Numbered from the stretch's first letter, positions 8,832 through 17,187 are shown. The stretch is 64,000 bases of DNA from Chryseobacterium sp. BLS98 (GCF_001045445.1 NZ_LFNF01000003.1:434001-498000); one strand, 5' to 3'. Program-made: numbers and translations. The notes: generated from the sequence alone by a model not told the origin.

Positions 8832-9419
8832 ATGAAAAAATTGTATTGTTTTGATTTTGACGGAACTATTACGTATAAGGATACCATGTTTATGTATCTT
8901 AAATTCTATGATTCTACCAAATTCCGGATACAATTTTTAAGACACGTTCCTCTTTTTATTTTATTAAAACTAAAGCTTGCTGAAACTGAAAAAGTAAAGA
9001 AAAGCTTTATTGGTTCTATCCTGAAAGGCCAGACCCAGGAAAAAATTGAAATGAAATCCAAACAGTTCTTTGAACAGCATTACCCGAAAATTGTAAGGGA
9101 AAACGCTCTGGACTTTATTAATAATATCGATAGAGAAAATACACAAAGTTTATTGGTCACTGCATCACTGGATATCTGGGTAAAACCTTTTGCCGAAAAA
9201 CTTCAGATGCAGCTTGTATCCACGCGTGCAGAGTTTAAAAATGGTGTTTTTACAGGCAATTTCGTTGGCAAAAACTGCAACGGAAAAGAAAAACTTTTAA
9301 GAATAAAAGCCGAAATACACGACTCCAAATACGATAAAATAATTGCTTTCGGAGATACTTCCGGCGACCGCCAGATGCTTAAATGGGCAAATGAAGGACA
9401 TTACCAATTTTTTCACTAA
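8832..9419 (+). CDS. HAD-IB family phosphatase, probably polyprenyl-phosphoryl-phosphoribose phosphatase
   Basis: A 195-residue HAD hydrolase. Motif I is FDFDGTITY (nucleophile Asp9 and Asp11), motif II is near LLVTASLDIW, and motif IV is AFGDTSGDRQML. The insert between motifs I and II carries a hydrophobic basic stretch (about residues 35-55) that could touch the membrane. It starts 4 bp after the DprE2-like gene. In mycobacteria a phosphatase must remove the 5-phosphate from decaprenylphosphoryl-phosphoribose before DprE1 acts; location suggests that job here, which is an inference. Confidence 0.8.
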   Translation: MKKLYCFDFDGTITYKDTMFMYLKFYDSTKFRIQFLRHVPLFILLKLKLAETEKVKKSFIGSILKGQTQEKIEMKSKQFFEQHYPKIVRENALDFINNIDRENTQSLLVTASLDIWVKPFAEKLQMQLVSTRAEFKNGVFTGNFVGKNCNGKEKLLRIKAEIHDSKYDKIIAFGDTSGDRQMLKWANEGHYQFFH

Positions 9420-9442
9420 TTTTGGGTGGTAAAAATGTAATA

Positions 9443-9907
9443 ATGAAAAGACTGCTTGTTTTATCTACTGCAATCTTAATGAACTGTACCGCTGCGCCGC
9501 CTCAAAAAGCATCAGACAGAGCTGAAAATGCTGAGCTGCTTGTTTCTGAATCGCAGGGAGGTACAGATGAAGCTGGATTTACTATTATTAAGAATGAAAA
9601 GGAATTCCGTAACTCCATTAAAGGCAGTTTCGGTCTTATAGGTTTAAAAAAAGAACCGTCTGTCAACTATCCGGAATTTCCGCGAAACAAAAAAGTAGTT
9701 TTGTACCATATGGGAATTTTCAGATCAGGCAGCCATAGGATTACCAGTATCAAAAATGCATTCGTGGAAAATAACACCCTGTATGTGGAAGTTCCCGCTC
9801 AGCCATCAGGCGGAATGGAGATTCAGGTACTTTCTAATCCATGGTTTATTTTTGCCGTTCCTTCAGATTATCAGTTTACCTCAGTAAAATTAAAATATTC
9901 CAATTAA
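9443..9907 (+). CDS. Small lipoprotein, possible PrcB C-terminal-type domain
   Basis: A 154-residue predicted lipoprotein starting at the ATG at 9443. The signal peptide MKRLLVLSTAILMNC gives a lipobox Cys at 15. The mature part resembles the protease-complex-subunit PrcB-like domain: NEKEFRNS, PEFPRNKKVVLYHMG, then a SGG-containing strand and VKLKYSN at the end. The match is by pattern memory only and the function is unknown. It lies 23 bp after the HAD gene and 1 bp before a cysteine desulfurase, so it is probably in the same operon. Confidence 0.6.
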   Translation: MKRLLVLSTAILMNCTAAPPQKASDRAENAELLVSESQGGTDEAGFTIIKNEKEFRNSIKGSFGLIGLKKEPSVNYPEFPRNKKVVLYHMGIFRSGSHRITSIKNAFVENNTLYVEVPAQPSGGMEIQVLSNPWFIFAVPSDYQFTSVKLKYSN

Positions 9908-9908
9908 A

Positions 9909-11084
9909 ATGAACAAAATATATTTAGATAACGCTGCAACAACACCCCTTGCCGAAGAAGTCATAGATGCAATGGTGAATACCATGAAGATGAATTTCGG
10001 AAATCCTTCTTCTACCCACAGCTTTGGTCAGGAAGCAAAGATTCTTATCGAAAATGTAAGAAGACAGGTGGCAGACTATCTTCATGTAACTCCTGCGGAG
10101 ATTATCTTTACTTCGTGCGGAACAGAGTCAAACAATATGATCATCAAATCCAGTGTAGAAAACCTTGGAGTTGAAAGAATCATCAGTTCTCCACTGGAAC
10201 ACAAATGCGTTTCGGAGAGCATTTTAGATATGAAGAACAGAAAGGGAGTAGAGGTAGTTTATATTCGCCCTAATGAAAAAGGAGATATTGACCTTAATAA
10301 ACTGGAAGAACTTCTGAAATCTTCAGATAAAAAAACTTTGGTAAGCTTAATGCATGCCAATAATGAGATTGGAAATATTGTAGATATTAAAAAAATTGCA
10401 GAATTATGCAAAGCAAACAATGCTCTTTACCACTCTGATACGGTGAAGACTATGGCTCATATGAAATTCGATTTTTCAGATATCCCTGTAGATTTTGCTT
10501 CCTGCAGTGCCCACAAATTCCACGGTCCGAAAGGAGTAGGTTTTGCCTTTATTAGAAAATCAACTGGTCTTAAAGGTATTATTACCGGTGGCCCTCAGGA
10601 AAGAAGTCTGAGAGCGGGAACTGAAAATGTTGCCGGTATTGTAGGTCTGGGGAAGGCTTTAGAGCTTTGCATCAACAATATGGAGGCATATGCCGGTCAT
10701 ATAAGAGAAATTAAAAAATACGCTATTGAACAACTGTCTGCAAAAGTTCCGAATATTAAGTTCAACGGCCGAAGCGGTGAGATGGAGAATAGTGTAGACA
10801 GTGTTTTAAGTGCATTGCTTCCATACAAAGATCCTTTGATTGGGCTTCAGCTGGATATGAAAGGAATTGCAATCTCTCAGGGAAGTGCGTGCTCTTCAGG
10901 AGCATCAAAACCATCTATGGTAATGATGATGGTACTTACAGAGGATGAAATGGATCATTGCACTCCATTACGTATTTCTTTCAGCCATCTGACGACAAAG
11001 GCAGAAATAGACGCCCTTGCAGACGCTTTGGCGGAAATTTCAAAAGACTTCGCTATAGAAAAAACAAATGTTGAGCATAGATAG
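9909..11084 (+). CDS. Cysteine desulfurase (NifS/IscS-type aminotransferase)
   Basis: A 391-residue PLP enzyme that releases sulfur from cysteine as a persulfide. It begins with YLDNAATTPL. The PLP lysine is K203 in CSAHKFHGPKG, and the flexible catalytic loop carries C328 in SQGSACSSGASKP. GGPQERSLRAGTENVAG is the usual substrate-binding stretch. The PLP-stacking region reads HSDTVKT where many relatives have H-T/V-D-A-x-Q, a small deviation. No iscU or suf gene adjoins it. It ends the tight gene series that begins with the UbiA gene. Confidence 0.9.
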   Translation: MNKIYLDNAATTPLAEEVIDAMVNTMKMNFGNPSSTHSFGQEAKILIENVRRQVADYLHVTPAEIIFTSCGTESNNMIIKSSVENLGVERIISSPLEHKCVSESILDMKNRKGVEVVYIRPNEKGDIDLNKLEELLKSSDKKTLVSLMHANNEIGNIVDIKKIAELCKANNALYHSDTVKTMAHMKFDFSDIPVDFASCSAHKFHGPKGVGFAFIRKSTGLKGIITGGPQERSLRAGTENVAGIVGLGKALELCINNMEAYAGHIREIKKYAIEQLSAKVPNIKFNGRSGEMENSVDSVLSALLPYKDPLIGLQLDMKGIAISQGSACSSGASKPSMVMMMVLTEDEMDHCTPLRISFSHLTTKAEIDALADALAEISKDFAIEKTNVEHR

Positions 11085-11169
11085 TCTTATTGCTTAAAAA
11101 TCGTAATTTTGAATATCCAATTAAGGATTGAAATAAGAATATAATATTAATTAAAATAAAAGAAACAAA

Positions 11170-11487
11170 ATGGCTTTAGAAATTACGGACAGCTCATTTC
11201 AGGAAACGGTTTTAAAATCAGATAAGCCGGTATTGGTGGACTTTTGGGCAGTATGGTGCGGACCATGCAGAACTTTAGGACCAATCATCGAAGAAGTAGC
11301 ATCAGATTTTGAAGGAAAAGCAGTAGTAGGAAAAGTGGATGTAGACAACAACCAGGAAATTTCTATGCAGTATGGGATCAGAAATATCCCTACAGTTCTG
11401 ATTTTTAAGAACGGTGAAGTAGTGGATAAATTAGTTGGTGTGGCTCCAAAAGAGGTGATCGCAGAAAAACTAAGTGCACACTTATAA
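11170..11487 (+). CDS. trxA: Thioredoxin
   Basis: A 105-residue thioredoxin of normal length with the active site WCGPC (C30 and C33), the buried Asp in VLVDFWA, and the cis-proline loop RNIPTVLIF. It has no signal peptide and should act in the cytoplasm as a disulfide reductant. A TAATTTTG -7-like element at 11104-11111 suggests its own promoter, and a terminator follows, so it may be monocistronic. Confidence 0.95.
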   Translation: MALEITDSSFQETVLKSDKPVLVDFWAVWCGPCRTLGPIIEEVASDFEGKAVVGKVDVDNNQEISMQYGIRNIPTVLIFKNGEVVDKLVGVAPKEVIAEKLSAHL

Positions 11488-11510
11488 AAAAAATAACTTT
11501 GATAATGAAT

Positions 11511-11538
11511 GCCTTCCATTTTTGGGAGGCTTTTTTTT
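11511..11538 (+). terminator. Terminator after trxA
   Basis: The stem GCCTTCC/GGGAGGC (one G-T pair) is followed by eight T residues. Confidence 0.8.
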
Positions 11539-11547
11539 AACAAATAA

Positions 11548-11578
11548 TTTGCAGGGAATTAAAAAAGGTGTAATTTTG
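11548..11578 (+). promoter_or_regulatory. Promoter of the tRNA-Asp cluster
   Basis: TTTG at 11548-11551, then exactly 19 nt, then TAATTTTG at 11571-11578. This is the flavobacterial -33/-7 consensus (TTTG-N19-TAnnTTTG). The first tRNA begins 44 nt after the -7 element. Confidence 0.8.
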
Positions 11579-11621
11579 CAATCACAAAAAAGAAACAACG
11601 TTCTTTACAACAACAGAAAAT

Positions 11622-11695
11622 GATCCGGTAGTTCAGCTGGTTAGAATGCCGCCCTGTCACGGCGGAGGTCGCGGGTTCGAGTCCCGTCCGGATCG
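11622..11695 (+). tRNA. tRNA-Asp (GTC), copy 1
   Basis: A 74-nt cloverleaf. The acceptor stem is GATCCGG/CCGGATC with discriminator G. The anticodon stem is CCGCC/GGCGG with loop CTGTCAC and anticodon GTC at 11656-11658. The T arm is GCGGG-TTCGAGT-CCCGT. No CCA is encoded. Confidence 0.97.
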
Positions 11696-11728
11696 CAGAA
11701 GTTTATAATTTACTTAAAAAAAAAATTA

Positions 11729-11802
11729 GATCCGGTAGTTCAGCTGGTTAGAATGCCGCCCTGTCACGGCGGAGGTCGCGGGTTCGAGTCCCGTCCGGAT
11801 CG
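11729..11802 (+). tRNA. tRNA-Asp (GTC), copy 2
   Basis: Reads identically to copy 1 over all 74 nt, separated from it by a 33-nt AT-rich spacer. It is probably part of one precursor transcript. Confidence 0.97.
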
Positions 11803-11834
11803 CAGAAGTTTTCTCAATTTCTTTTAAAAAAATT

Positions 11835-11908
11835 GATCCGGTAGTTCAGCTGGTTAGAATGCCGCCCTGTCACGGCGGAGGTCGCGGGTTCGAGTCCCGT
11901 CCGGATCG
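11835..11908 (+). tRNA. tRNA-Asp (GTC), copy 3
   Basis: The third identical 74-nt copy, 32 nt after copy 2. A terminator begins about 10 nt downstream. Confidence 0.97.
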
Positions 11909-11917
11909 CAAGATCTT

Positions 11918-11949
11918 AAAACCCCTTCAAATTGTTTGAAGGGGTTTTT
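11918..11949 (+). terminator. Terminator of the tRNA-Asp cluster
   Basis: The long stem AAACCCCTTCAAA/TTTGAAGGGGTTT closes a very short loop and runs into T residues. Confidence 0.85.
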
Positions 11950-12010
11950 GTTTGTCTTCATTTAATTAGGTGAAGAGATGATGAAGGTGAGAAATATTAT
12001 GGTTACTGGC

Positions 12011-12691
12011 TTATGAAACTATATACTCTACAATAGCCTCACAATGTATTTTTGTAGTATCAAAAACAGGTATTGTAAAGTCATCCTGGCTGATCAGCAG
12101 GGGAATTTCCGTGCAGCCCAGGATAATACATTCTGCACCACGGCTGACAAGATTCTCCACAATGGAAATATATTTAAGCTTGGTCTCAGGATTAATCAAT
12201 CCAATTCCCAGTTCCTCCTTAACAGTATATTGGATATAATCTCTCGTTTCCTGCTCTTCGGGAATTAGTACCTCAAGCCCGTACTCTCCAAGTTTGCTTC
12301 TGTAAAAATCCATTTCCATGGTGAACTTCGTTCCCAGCAGCCCAACTTTTTTTAAACCGGCTTTACGGATTGCTTTTGCAGTTTCTGTTCCGATATGAAT
12401 AATGGGAATTTGTAAGGCGGCCTCAAGTTTATCTGCGAAGAGATGAGCTGTATTTGCACAGAGAACAATACTTTCTGCATCACTGTTTTTCAGATGTTCA
12501 CAGGCATTAAGTAACAATTCATAAGAATGAACCCATCCTTTTGCCTGGATATCTCCGAAGTTTAAGGAATAAATGATACATTCGGCAGCATTCAGCCCTC
12601 CAACACGGGCATTGACTCCTTCATTGATGAATTTATAATAATCTAATGTAGATACCCAGCTTATACCGCCTACCAGTCCTATCTTTTTCAT
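12011..12691 (-). CDS. Aspartate/glutamate racemase family protein
   Basis: A 226-residue cofactor-independent racemase-fold protein. It begins MKKIGLVGGISWVST and has the two catalytic cysteines of the family: C78 in LCANTAHL and C193 in LGCTEIPLL. Both are needed for two-base racemisation, so it should be active. This resembles the YgeA/broad amino-acid racemase branch more than MurI, but the substrate cannot be read from sequence. Cytoplasmic, transcribed alone, with a long empty region upstream. Confidence 0.88.
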   Translation of the reverse strand: MKKIGLVGGISWVSTLDYYKFINEGVNARVGGLNAAECIIYSLNFGDIQAKGWVHSYELLLNACEHLKNSDAESIVLCANTAHLFADKLEAALQIPIIHIGTETAKAIRKAGLKKVGLLGTKFTMEMDFYRSKLGEYGLEVLIPEEQETRDYIQYTVKEELGIGLINPETKLKYISIVENLVSRGAECIILGCTEIPLLISQDDFTIPVFDTTKIHCEAIVEYIVS

Positions 12692-13370
12692 AAACTCTGT
12701 TATTTACTGTTTTAGGACAAATCTAGATAAAAGTTTCCAATGTACTTTATCTGGTTTGATCTATTAATTCTTTTAGTACGGATAAGAATTTTTAATTATT
12801 CAGTAATTTTTGTTAGGTCAGCTTTTGGCGTTACCCATTTTTATATTTGCCCGGAAAGATTTTTTAAACATTTAAGTCTTCCAAAACAATAAAAACAAAA
12901 ATTACTGCCTAAAGACAGTAATAAGATCAGCAGTATGATGTTTCGATCGTTTGTGTGTTTTTTGTAGAAATTCTGGAATGCTGATCATAAGTGCTGCTTT
13001 AATTCGGTCGTTATTGCTTATTATTTCAGTCTGAATTAACCTTTTTCAGGTTGAGTTATTTACGATAAAAACTTGATGATGAATCTATTAAACTTGACCG
13101 AATCATTTACATGCAGCTTCTTTATTTCATGGTTATTGATTGCATTCTTGAAGTAAAACCTATAGGATGAATGGATAGCAGGATTAAAACTGAATAAAAT
13201 ATATGATTTTCATCTTCAGATTATTAAATTTCTTTTTTTGATATAGAATTGATGGTTAATTTTAACAAAAATAGATCACTGTATTTTGATATCCGCTACA
13301 CTTTTGTGTAGATTTGCTTATGGATCGAAAATACTACCCTTTTGGGTAGCCATAATCGGCTTATAAAAAT
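12692..13370. other. 679-bp intergenic region between divergent genes
   Basis: AT-rich, without a convincing gene. It holds a 7-bp hairpin (ATTACTG/CAGTAAT at about 12901-12922) and a 26-codon frame from about 13075 that I do not trust. Its right end contains the promoter and inverted repeats of the next gene. Nothing else was recognised. Confidence 0.5.
13285..13349 (+). promoter_or_regulatory. Promoter with two inverted-repeat operators
   Basis: TTTG (13285-13288), 20 nt, TAGATTTG (13309-13316). A perfect inverted repeat CTACAC-TTTT-GTGTAG (13296-13311) lies in the spacer and touches the -7 element. A second one, CTACCC-TTTT-GGGTAG (13334-13349), lies just after the expected transcription start. 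The paired sites suggest a repressor, possibly the LuxR-type product of the gene that follows. Confidence 0.6.
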
Positions 13371-14129
13371 ATGGAAGAGATCAACAGATTTTTTAATGAT
13401 AAAAATGAGGTTCGCAGCGATGCAGAAATAGACCGCAGCCAGGCAGGAGAATATCTGGAGGCTGTAAAGGCATTTTCCAGACTTACTTATCAGAGCCTGT
13501 ACGTTATAGATTATCAGACCAGGGCATTCGAATACGTCTCGGATAATCCATTGTTTTTATGTGGAAAATCTGCAGAGGAAGTAAAAGAAATGGGGTATGC
13601 TTTTTATTTTCAGAATGTAAAGCCTGAGGATGTAGAGCTTTTAATTAAGATCAATGAAGCCGGTTTTGAATTTTATGAAAAAATTCCTGTTGAGGAGCGT
13701 AAACTTTATTCTATTTCTTACGATTTTCACCTCATGAACGGCAAGAAGAATATGGTATTGGTTAATCATAAACTTACACCGATGTTTCTTACGGAAAAAG
13801 GGCAGATCTGGAAATCGTTGTGCATTGTATCACTTTCCGGCAGTACTTCGGCCGGGAATATTGTAGTAAGTAAAGAAGGTTCCGATGAACTCTGGAAGTA
13901 TGATCCCGAAGCAGACCAATGGGAAAAAGGAGAGAAAATAAGGCTTTCCCAAAGAGAACACGAGATCCTCAGTCTGTATATGAGCGGGCAGACCATTAAT
14001 GAAATAGGGGAAAAATTATTTATCTCTGCCGATACGGTAAAATTTCACCGTAAAAAGCTCTTTGAAAAAATTGGAGTAAATAATATTGCAGAAGCCCTTG
14101 CCTATGCAAAAACCAATAAACTTCTGTAA
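13371..14129 (+). CDS. PAS-like/LuxR-type transcriptional regulator
   Basis: A 252-residue regulator. Residues about 25-155 form a PAS-like sensor region (LYVIDYQTRAFEYVSDNP, then SISYDFHLMNGKK). Residues about 190-250 are a LuxR-type helix-turn-helix: LSQREHEILSLYMSGQT, NEIGEKLFISADTVKFHRKK, FEKIGVNN. There is no receiver domain and no phosphorylation Asp in a response-regulator context, so it probably senses a ligand or a partner directly. Such PAS-LuxR proteins are frequent in Flavobacteriia. Its promoter carries two inverted repeats, which fits autoregulation. A terminator follows directly. Confidence 0.85.
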   Translation: MEEINRFFNDKNEVRSDAEIDRSQAGEYLEAVKAFSRLTYQSLYVIDYQTRAFEYVSDNPLFLCGKSAEEVKEMGYAFYFQNVKPEDVELLIKINEAGFEFYEKIPVEERKLYSISYDFHLMNGKKNMVLVNHKLTPMFLTEKGQIWKSLCIVSLSGSTSAGNIVVSKEGSDELWKYDPEADQWEKGEKIRLSQREHEILSLYMSGQTINEIGEKLFISADTVKFHRKKLFEKIGVNNIAEALAYAKTNKLL

Positions 14130-14143
14130 ACCAATATACTTTC

Positions 14144-14169
14144 ATACCGTTTTTTTACGGTATTTTTTA
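14144..14169 (+). terminator. Terminator after the LuxR-type gene
   Basis: The stem ATACCGT/ACGGTAT has a T6 loop and a T-rich tail. Confidence 0.75.
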
Positions 14170-14176
14170 TTATGTC

Positions 14177-14207
14177 TTTGGGGTTTCAATTTTAGGTCTG
14201 ATATTTG
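14177..14207 (+). promoter_or_regulatory. Promoter of the L,D-transpeptidase gene
   Basis: TTTG (14177-14180), exactly 19 nt, GATATTTG (14200-14207), one base off TAnnTTTG. Confidence 0.65.
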
Positions 14208-14242
14208 CACAAGATAGCCAAACTAAATAGCCTGTTTTATTT

Positions 14243-15277
14243 ATGAAAAACATATCTGTGAAGAAATCATTTTTATATGCACTTGTTTGTACTGCAATGC
14301 TTATTTCGTGTAAAAAAGAAATAGAAAAAATAAGCGATACTTTTAAAGATACGGTTTCATCATCAGAAGCTCCCGGTGTGGAAAAAGATTCCATAAAGAA
14401 AGATTCTGTGGTGAAAAAAGAATCTGTTCCGCCTGCAATGCAGGAAAACGGGTTCTATAATGCCCTTGTTCTTCCTAAAAATAAAAAACTCAGAGATTCT
14501 GTCTATGCGGAATTCAGTAAAAAATACAATGAGAAAGAACGATATGCTATTCTTGCATTGAACCGACTGGATTCTAAAAATAAATGGAACGCTGATACAT
14601 TGGTAGTTCCCGCAAAGATAGACACAACCCTGATGGAATATTCACCTTTTCCAATGCAGCTGGACATATTGAGCGGAGTGAAAAAATTCGTGATTTTCTC
14701 TTATCCAATACAGGCTTATGGAGTATACTCCAATGGAAGTCTGGTAAAATGGGGGCCAACAAGTATGGGAAAAAAGGCTGCACAGACAACACGCGGACTT
14801 ACTTTTGCCAATTGGAAAAAGAAACTTTCAATCTCAACGGTAAGCAGCGAGTGGAAGCTTCCCTATAATTTTAATATTCATAATTCAGGGGGTATCGGAT
14901 GGCATCAGTATGATCTTCCAGGGTATCCTGCATCGCACTCATGCCTGCGTCTGCTGATGAAAGATGCCCAGTGGCTGTATTCTTATGCCGATACCTGGAT
15001 CCTGAACCCGGGAGGCGCCACCACCAAAGCAAAAGGAACCCCTGTAATGGTTTTCGGTGATTACAAATGGGGCGGCAGAAAGCCATGGAGAAAACTTTTG
15101 GATGATCCCAATGCGAATAATATTTCAGTGGAAGAAATGACGAAGCTTCTAGAACCTCATATTGACAAAATGATCAAAGAACAGGACAACAGGGAAAAAG
15201 TATCGGATTCAATTAAAGCGGCTAAAGCTATGGCACCTGTTCAGACTGAAAAGCCAGCTGAAATTCCGGCTAATTAA
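14243..15277 (+). CDS. L,D-transpeptidase (YkuD) lipoprotein
   Basis: A 344-residue predicted lipoprotein (lipobox LISC, Cys23) with a KDS-rich linker to about residue 65. The YkuD catalytic segment runs from H221 to SHSCLRL, with H232 and the nucleophile C234. The usual motif is SHGC, so here Ser replaces the Gly before the Cys. It would form 3-3 crosslinks in peptidoglycan or attach proteins to it from the periplasmic face. The C-terminus has a charged, proline- and alanine-rich tail. Its end overlaps the convergent minus-strand gene by 8 bp. Confidence 0.85.
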   Translation: MKNISVKKSFLYALVCTAMLISCKKEIEKISDTFKDTVSSSEAPGVEKDSIKKDSVVKKESVPPAMQENGFYNALVLPKNKKLRDSVYAEFSKKYNEKERYAILALNRLDSKNKWNADTLVVPAKIDTTLMEYSPFPMQLDILSGVKKFVIFSYPIQAYGVYSNGSLVKWGPTSMGKKAAQTTRGLTFANWKKKLSISTVSSEWKLPYNFNIHNSGGIGWHQYDLPGYPASHSCLRLLMKDAQWLYSYADTWILNPGGATTKAKGTPVMVFGDYKWGGRKPWRKLLDDPNANNISVEEMTKLLEPHIDKMIKEQDNREKVSDSIKAAKAMAPVQTEKPAEIPAN

Positions 15278-15797
15278 CTTTCTTTTCGAACTGGGAAGTA
15301 GATTCTTCTGCAAACCGTCTAAGCTTGAGCATTTCTTCTTTACCCTTGTGCTGCCCGAATCTGGCTGCTGCATAAGTAAGAAGAATAAAAAATAACATAA
15401 CAAATGAAGCGTTGAGAGCCCATGGGAACTCAGCGCTTTTTATTTGCTTTTCTACGTAATACATCGTAAAAAAAGTCATCCATAAGATGGAAAAGGAAAA
15501 ATAGAGGAACATGAAGAACGTCCATACTGCGGAGCTGGGGCCGAATACTCCCCGTATAGCCGTTTCCCCGTCTTCTATTTCTATCCGTAAAGACAGTCTC
15601 GGTTTCCAGTAATTGTCATATTTTGTTTCTACGCATATGGTAGCCACTTCCTTATTGATATTTCCGGAAAATTCATCTTTATGATCGGCGAGATATTTTT
15701 TTAAGTTTTCTGCATACTCTTCTTTGGTAAGATGCGTAAACATTTTGAATCTCGGCCGGGTTCTTATTTTATCGATTGTGCTTTCTTCTGTCTTCAT
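15270..15797 (-). CDS. Two-helix membrane protein of unknown function
   Basis: A 175-residue protein I do not recognise. The N-terminal half is charged and soluble, with LTKEEYAENLKKYLADHK and KPRLSLRIEIEDGE. Two transmembrane helices follow (about residues 90-112 and 127-145), then a basic amphipathic tail. No signal peptide. It is 3 bp downstream of the PDZ aspartic protease gene on the same strand, so the two are probably one operon and the protein may work with that protease. Confidence 0.7.
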   Translation of the reverse strand: MKTEESTIDKIRTRPRFKMFTHLTKEEYAENLKKYLADHKDEFSGNINKEVATICVETKYDNYWKPRLSLRIEIEDGETAIRGVFGPSSAVWTFFMFLYFSFSILWMTFFTMYYVEKQIKSAEFPWALNASFVMLFFILLTYAAARFGQHKGKEEMLKLRRFAEESTSQFEKKVN

Positions 15798-15800
15798 ATT

Positions 15801-17123
15801 TTATTCTTGGTATGGTATAGGGTCTTCCAGTACAAAACTAAAAGTCATTTCCTTATTCTTTCTCTGGATTACCATCGTGATATTTTTTCCTTCTTCGGAC
15901 TTCATCATTTCTATGATCTTTTCCATGGTCATATCGGCGGTTCGGTTTCCGTTGATTGTGATAACGCGGTCATCTTTCTTCAGCCCTGCTTTAAACGCCG
16001 GAGAATCTTTCCTTACGCCAGCTACTGAAAAGATAGGTTTTAAGATAAATTTATACTGAAAATTATTGATTACGGAAATTTCAGTATTGGCTTCAGATAA
16101 TTTTTTAGGTTCAATTTTTATCCGGTCTTCCTGCCATTCCAGCCCATCCTGCTGAAAATCCAGCCCGCTCATATTGAAATGAAAAGGATCATCAAAGTTC
16201 TTATTTTTTTTCAAATATAATTTTCCGTTCGGATAATCGAAAACCACAGAAAATCTTCGCATTATTTCGCCACCTACAGATCCTTTCCTGTCCTTTACCA
16301 AAGTAACATGCTGAATAGAATATTCGTCAGGCATTGCAGTGAGAGGCATTTCGAATTTAAAATCTCTGAGATAAAAATTGTGAATACGGCTTCGTTTCCC
16401 GTAAATATCTCCATTGAAGCCGCGTCCCAGGTAATCATCAATATTCGGCCTGTTGTAGACGAAATCTTTAATGAGGGTAGGGAAGAGCCATATGGCATCA
16501 CTGTTACCAAGATCGATCAGCAGTTTTGATTCCTTCTTTTCATTCGTCATCTCAACGTCGGCAATGAGGTAAGGTTTATCATTTTCTACGCTTATAGGCA
16601 GTTCATCAAACTTCCGGATTTTCTTTTTGAAAACATCGGCATCCTGGTAGACGGTGATTTTTTTAGAGATATAGTCTATCGAAATCGGATGGTTTTTAAA
16701 AAAATGATACCCGATAACACCATTCACGGGAATTCCTATATGAGATGAAATGTTGAATTCTTCGTCTATAACGATATACAGAAGCATAGAAGAATTGATG
16801 ATATGGTCACCTATTTTGGCAGTATTGCGGTCAGATTTAAAGCCGTCAATGCTTATGTTTCCTCCAAGACCTGAAAATTTGATCTTTTCAATGTTCTGTA
16901 ATTTAACCTCTTTATTGTCCAGACTGAAAAGAATGGTTTCGGCAACGCCGGTATCAAGCATAAAGGTGAGCTCGGCGCCATTTACATTGATGGGAATGAA
17001 AATAAGGTTGTTGATAAGTTTAAAAGGGATAACTGCTTTCTTAACGTCAACCAGCTCAAAAGAATTCTGTGCACCGATAAAAATGCTGAAGAATAAGGCC
17101 AGTAAAAAAAGCTTAAGTTTCAT
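15801..17123 (-). CDS. Retropepsin-like aspartic protease with C-terminal PDZ domain
   Basis: A 440-residue exported protein (signal peptide ending near IGAQ). The first aspartic half has FMLDTGVAETIL (D57 in DTG). A second half carries LLIDLGNSDAIW near residue 205, where DLG replaces DTG. A PDZ domain covers about residues 345-435 (AGVRKDSPAFKAGLKKDDRVITINGN). The architecture matches pepsin/retropepsin-like families with PDZ in Bacteroidota. Whether the DLG half is catalytic or only structural is unclear. Probably periplasmic. The downstream membrane gene is 3 bp away. Confidence 0.85.
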   Translation of the reverse strand: MKLKLFLLALFFSIFIGAQNSFELVDVKKAVIPFKLINNLIFIPINVNGAELTFMLDTGVAETILFSLDNKEVKLQNIEKIKFSGLGGNISIDGFKSDRNTAKIGDHIINSSMLLYIVIDEEFNISSHIGIPVNGVIGYHFFKNHPISIDYISKKITVYQDADVFKKKIRKFDELPISVENDKPYLIADVEMTNEKKESKLLIDLGNSDAIWLFPTLIKDFVYNRPNIDDYLGRGFNGDIYGKRSRIHNFYLRDFKFEMPLTAMPDEYSIQHVTLVKDRKGSVGGEIMRRFSVVFDYPNGKLYLKKNKNFDDPFHFNMSGLDFQQDGLEWQEDRIKIEPKKLSEANTEISVINNFQYKFILKPIFSVAGVRKDSPAFKAGLKKDDRVITINGNRTADMTMEKIIEMMKSEEGKNITMVIQRKNKEMTFSFVLEDPIPYQE

Positions 17124-17156
17124 TTACTGAATTTACTGAAATAATCCTTAATATCC

Positions 17157-17187
17157 ATAAAAAAACATTCCAAAAACAGGAATGTTT
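17157..17187 (-). terminator. Terminator downstream of the esterase gene
   Basis: On the minus strand, the stem AAACATTCC/GGAATGTTT is followed by a T-run. It separates the esterase gene from the aspartic protease gene. Confidence 0.7.

Noticed and set aside
13075..13155. 26-codon frame encoding a small hydrophobic peptide
   Set aside because: No promoter or conserved feature supports it and its length is within chance for AT-rich DNA.
16750..17130. 126-codon plus-strand frame inside the aspartic protease gene
   Set aside because: Antisense shadow of a well-supported coding region; Ser/Leu-rich without motifs.
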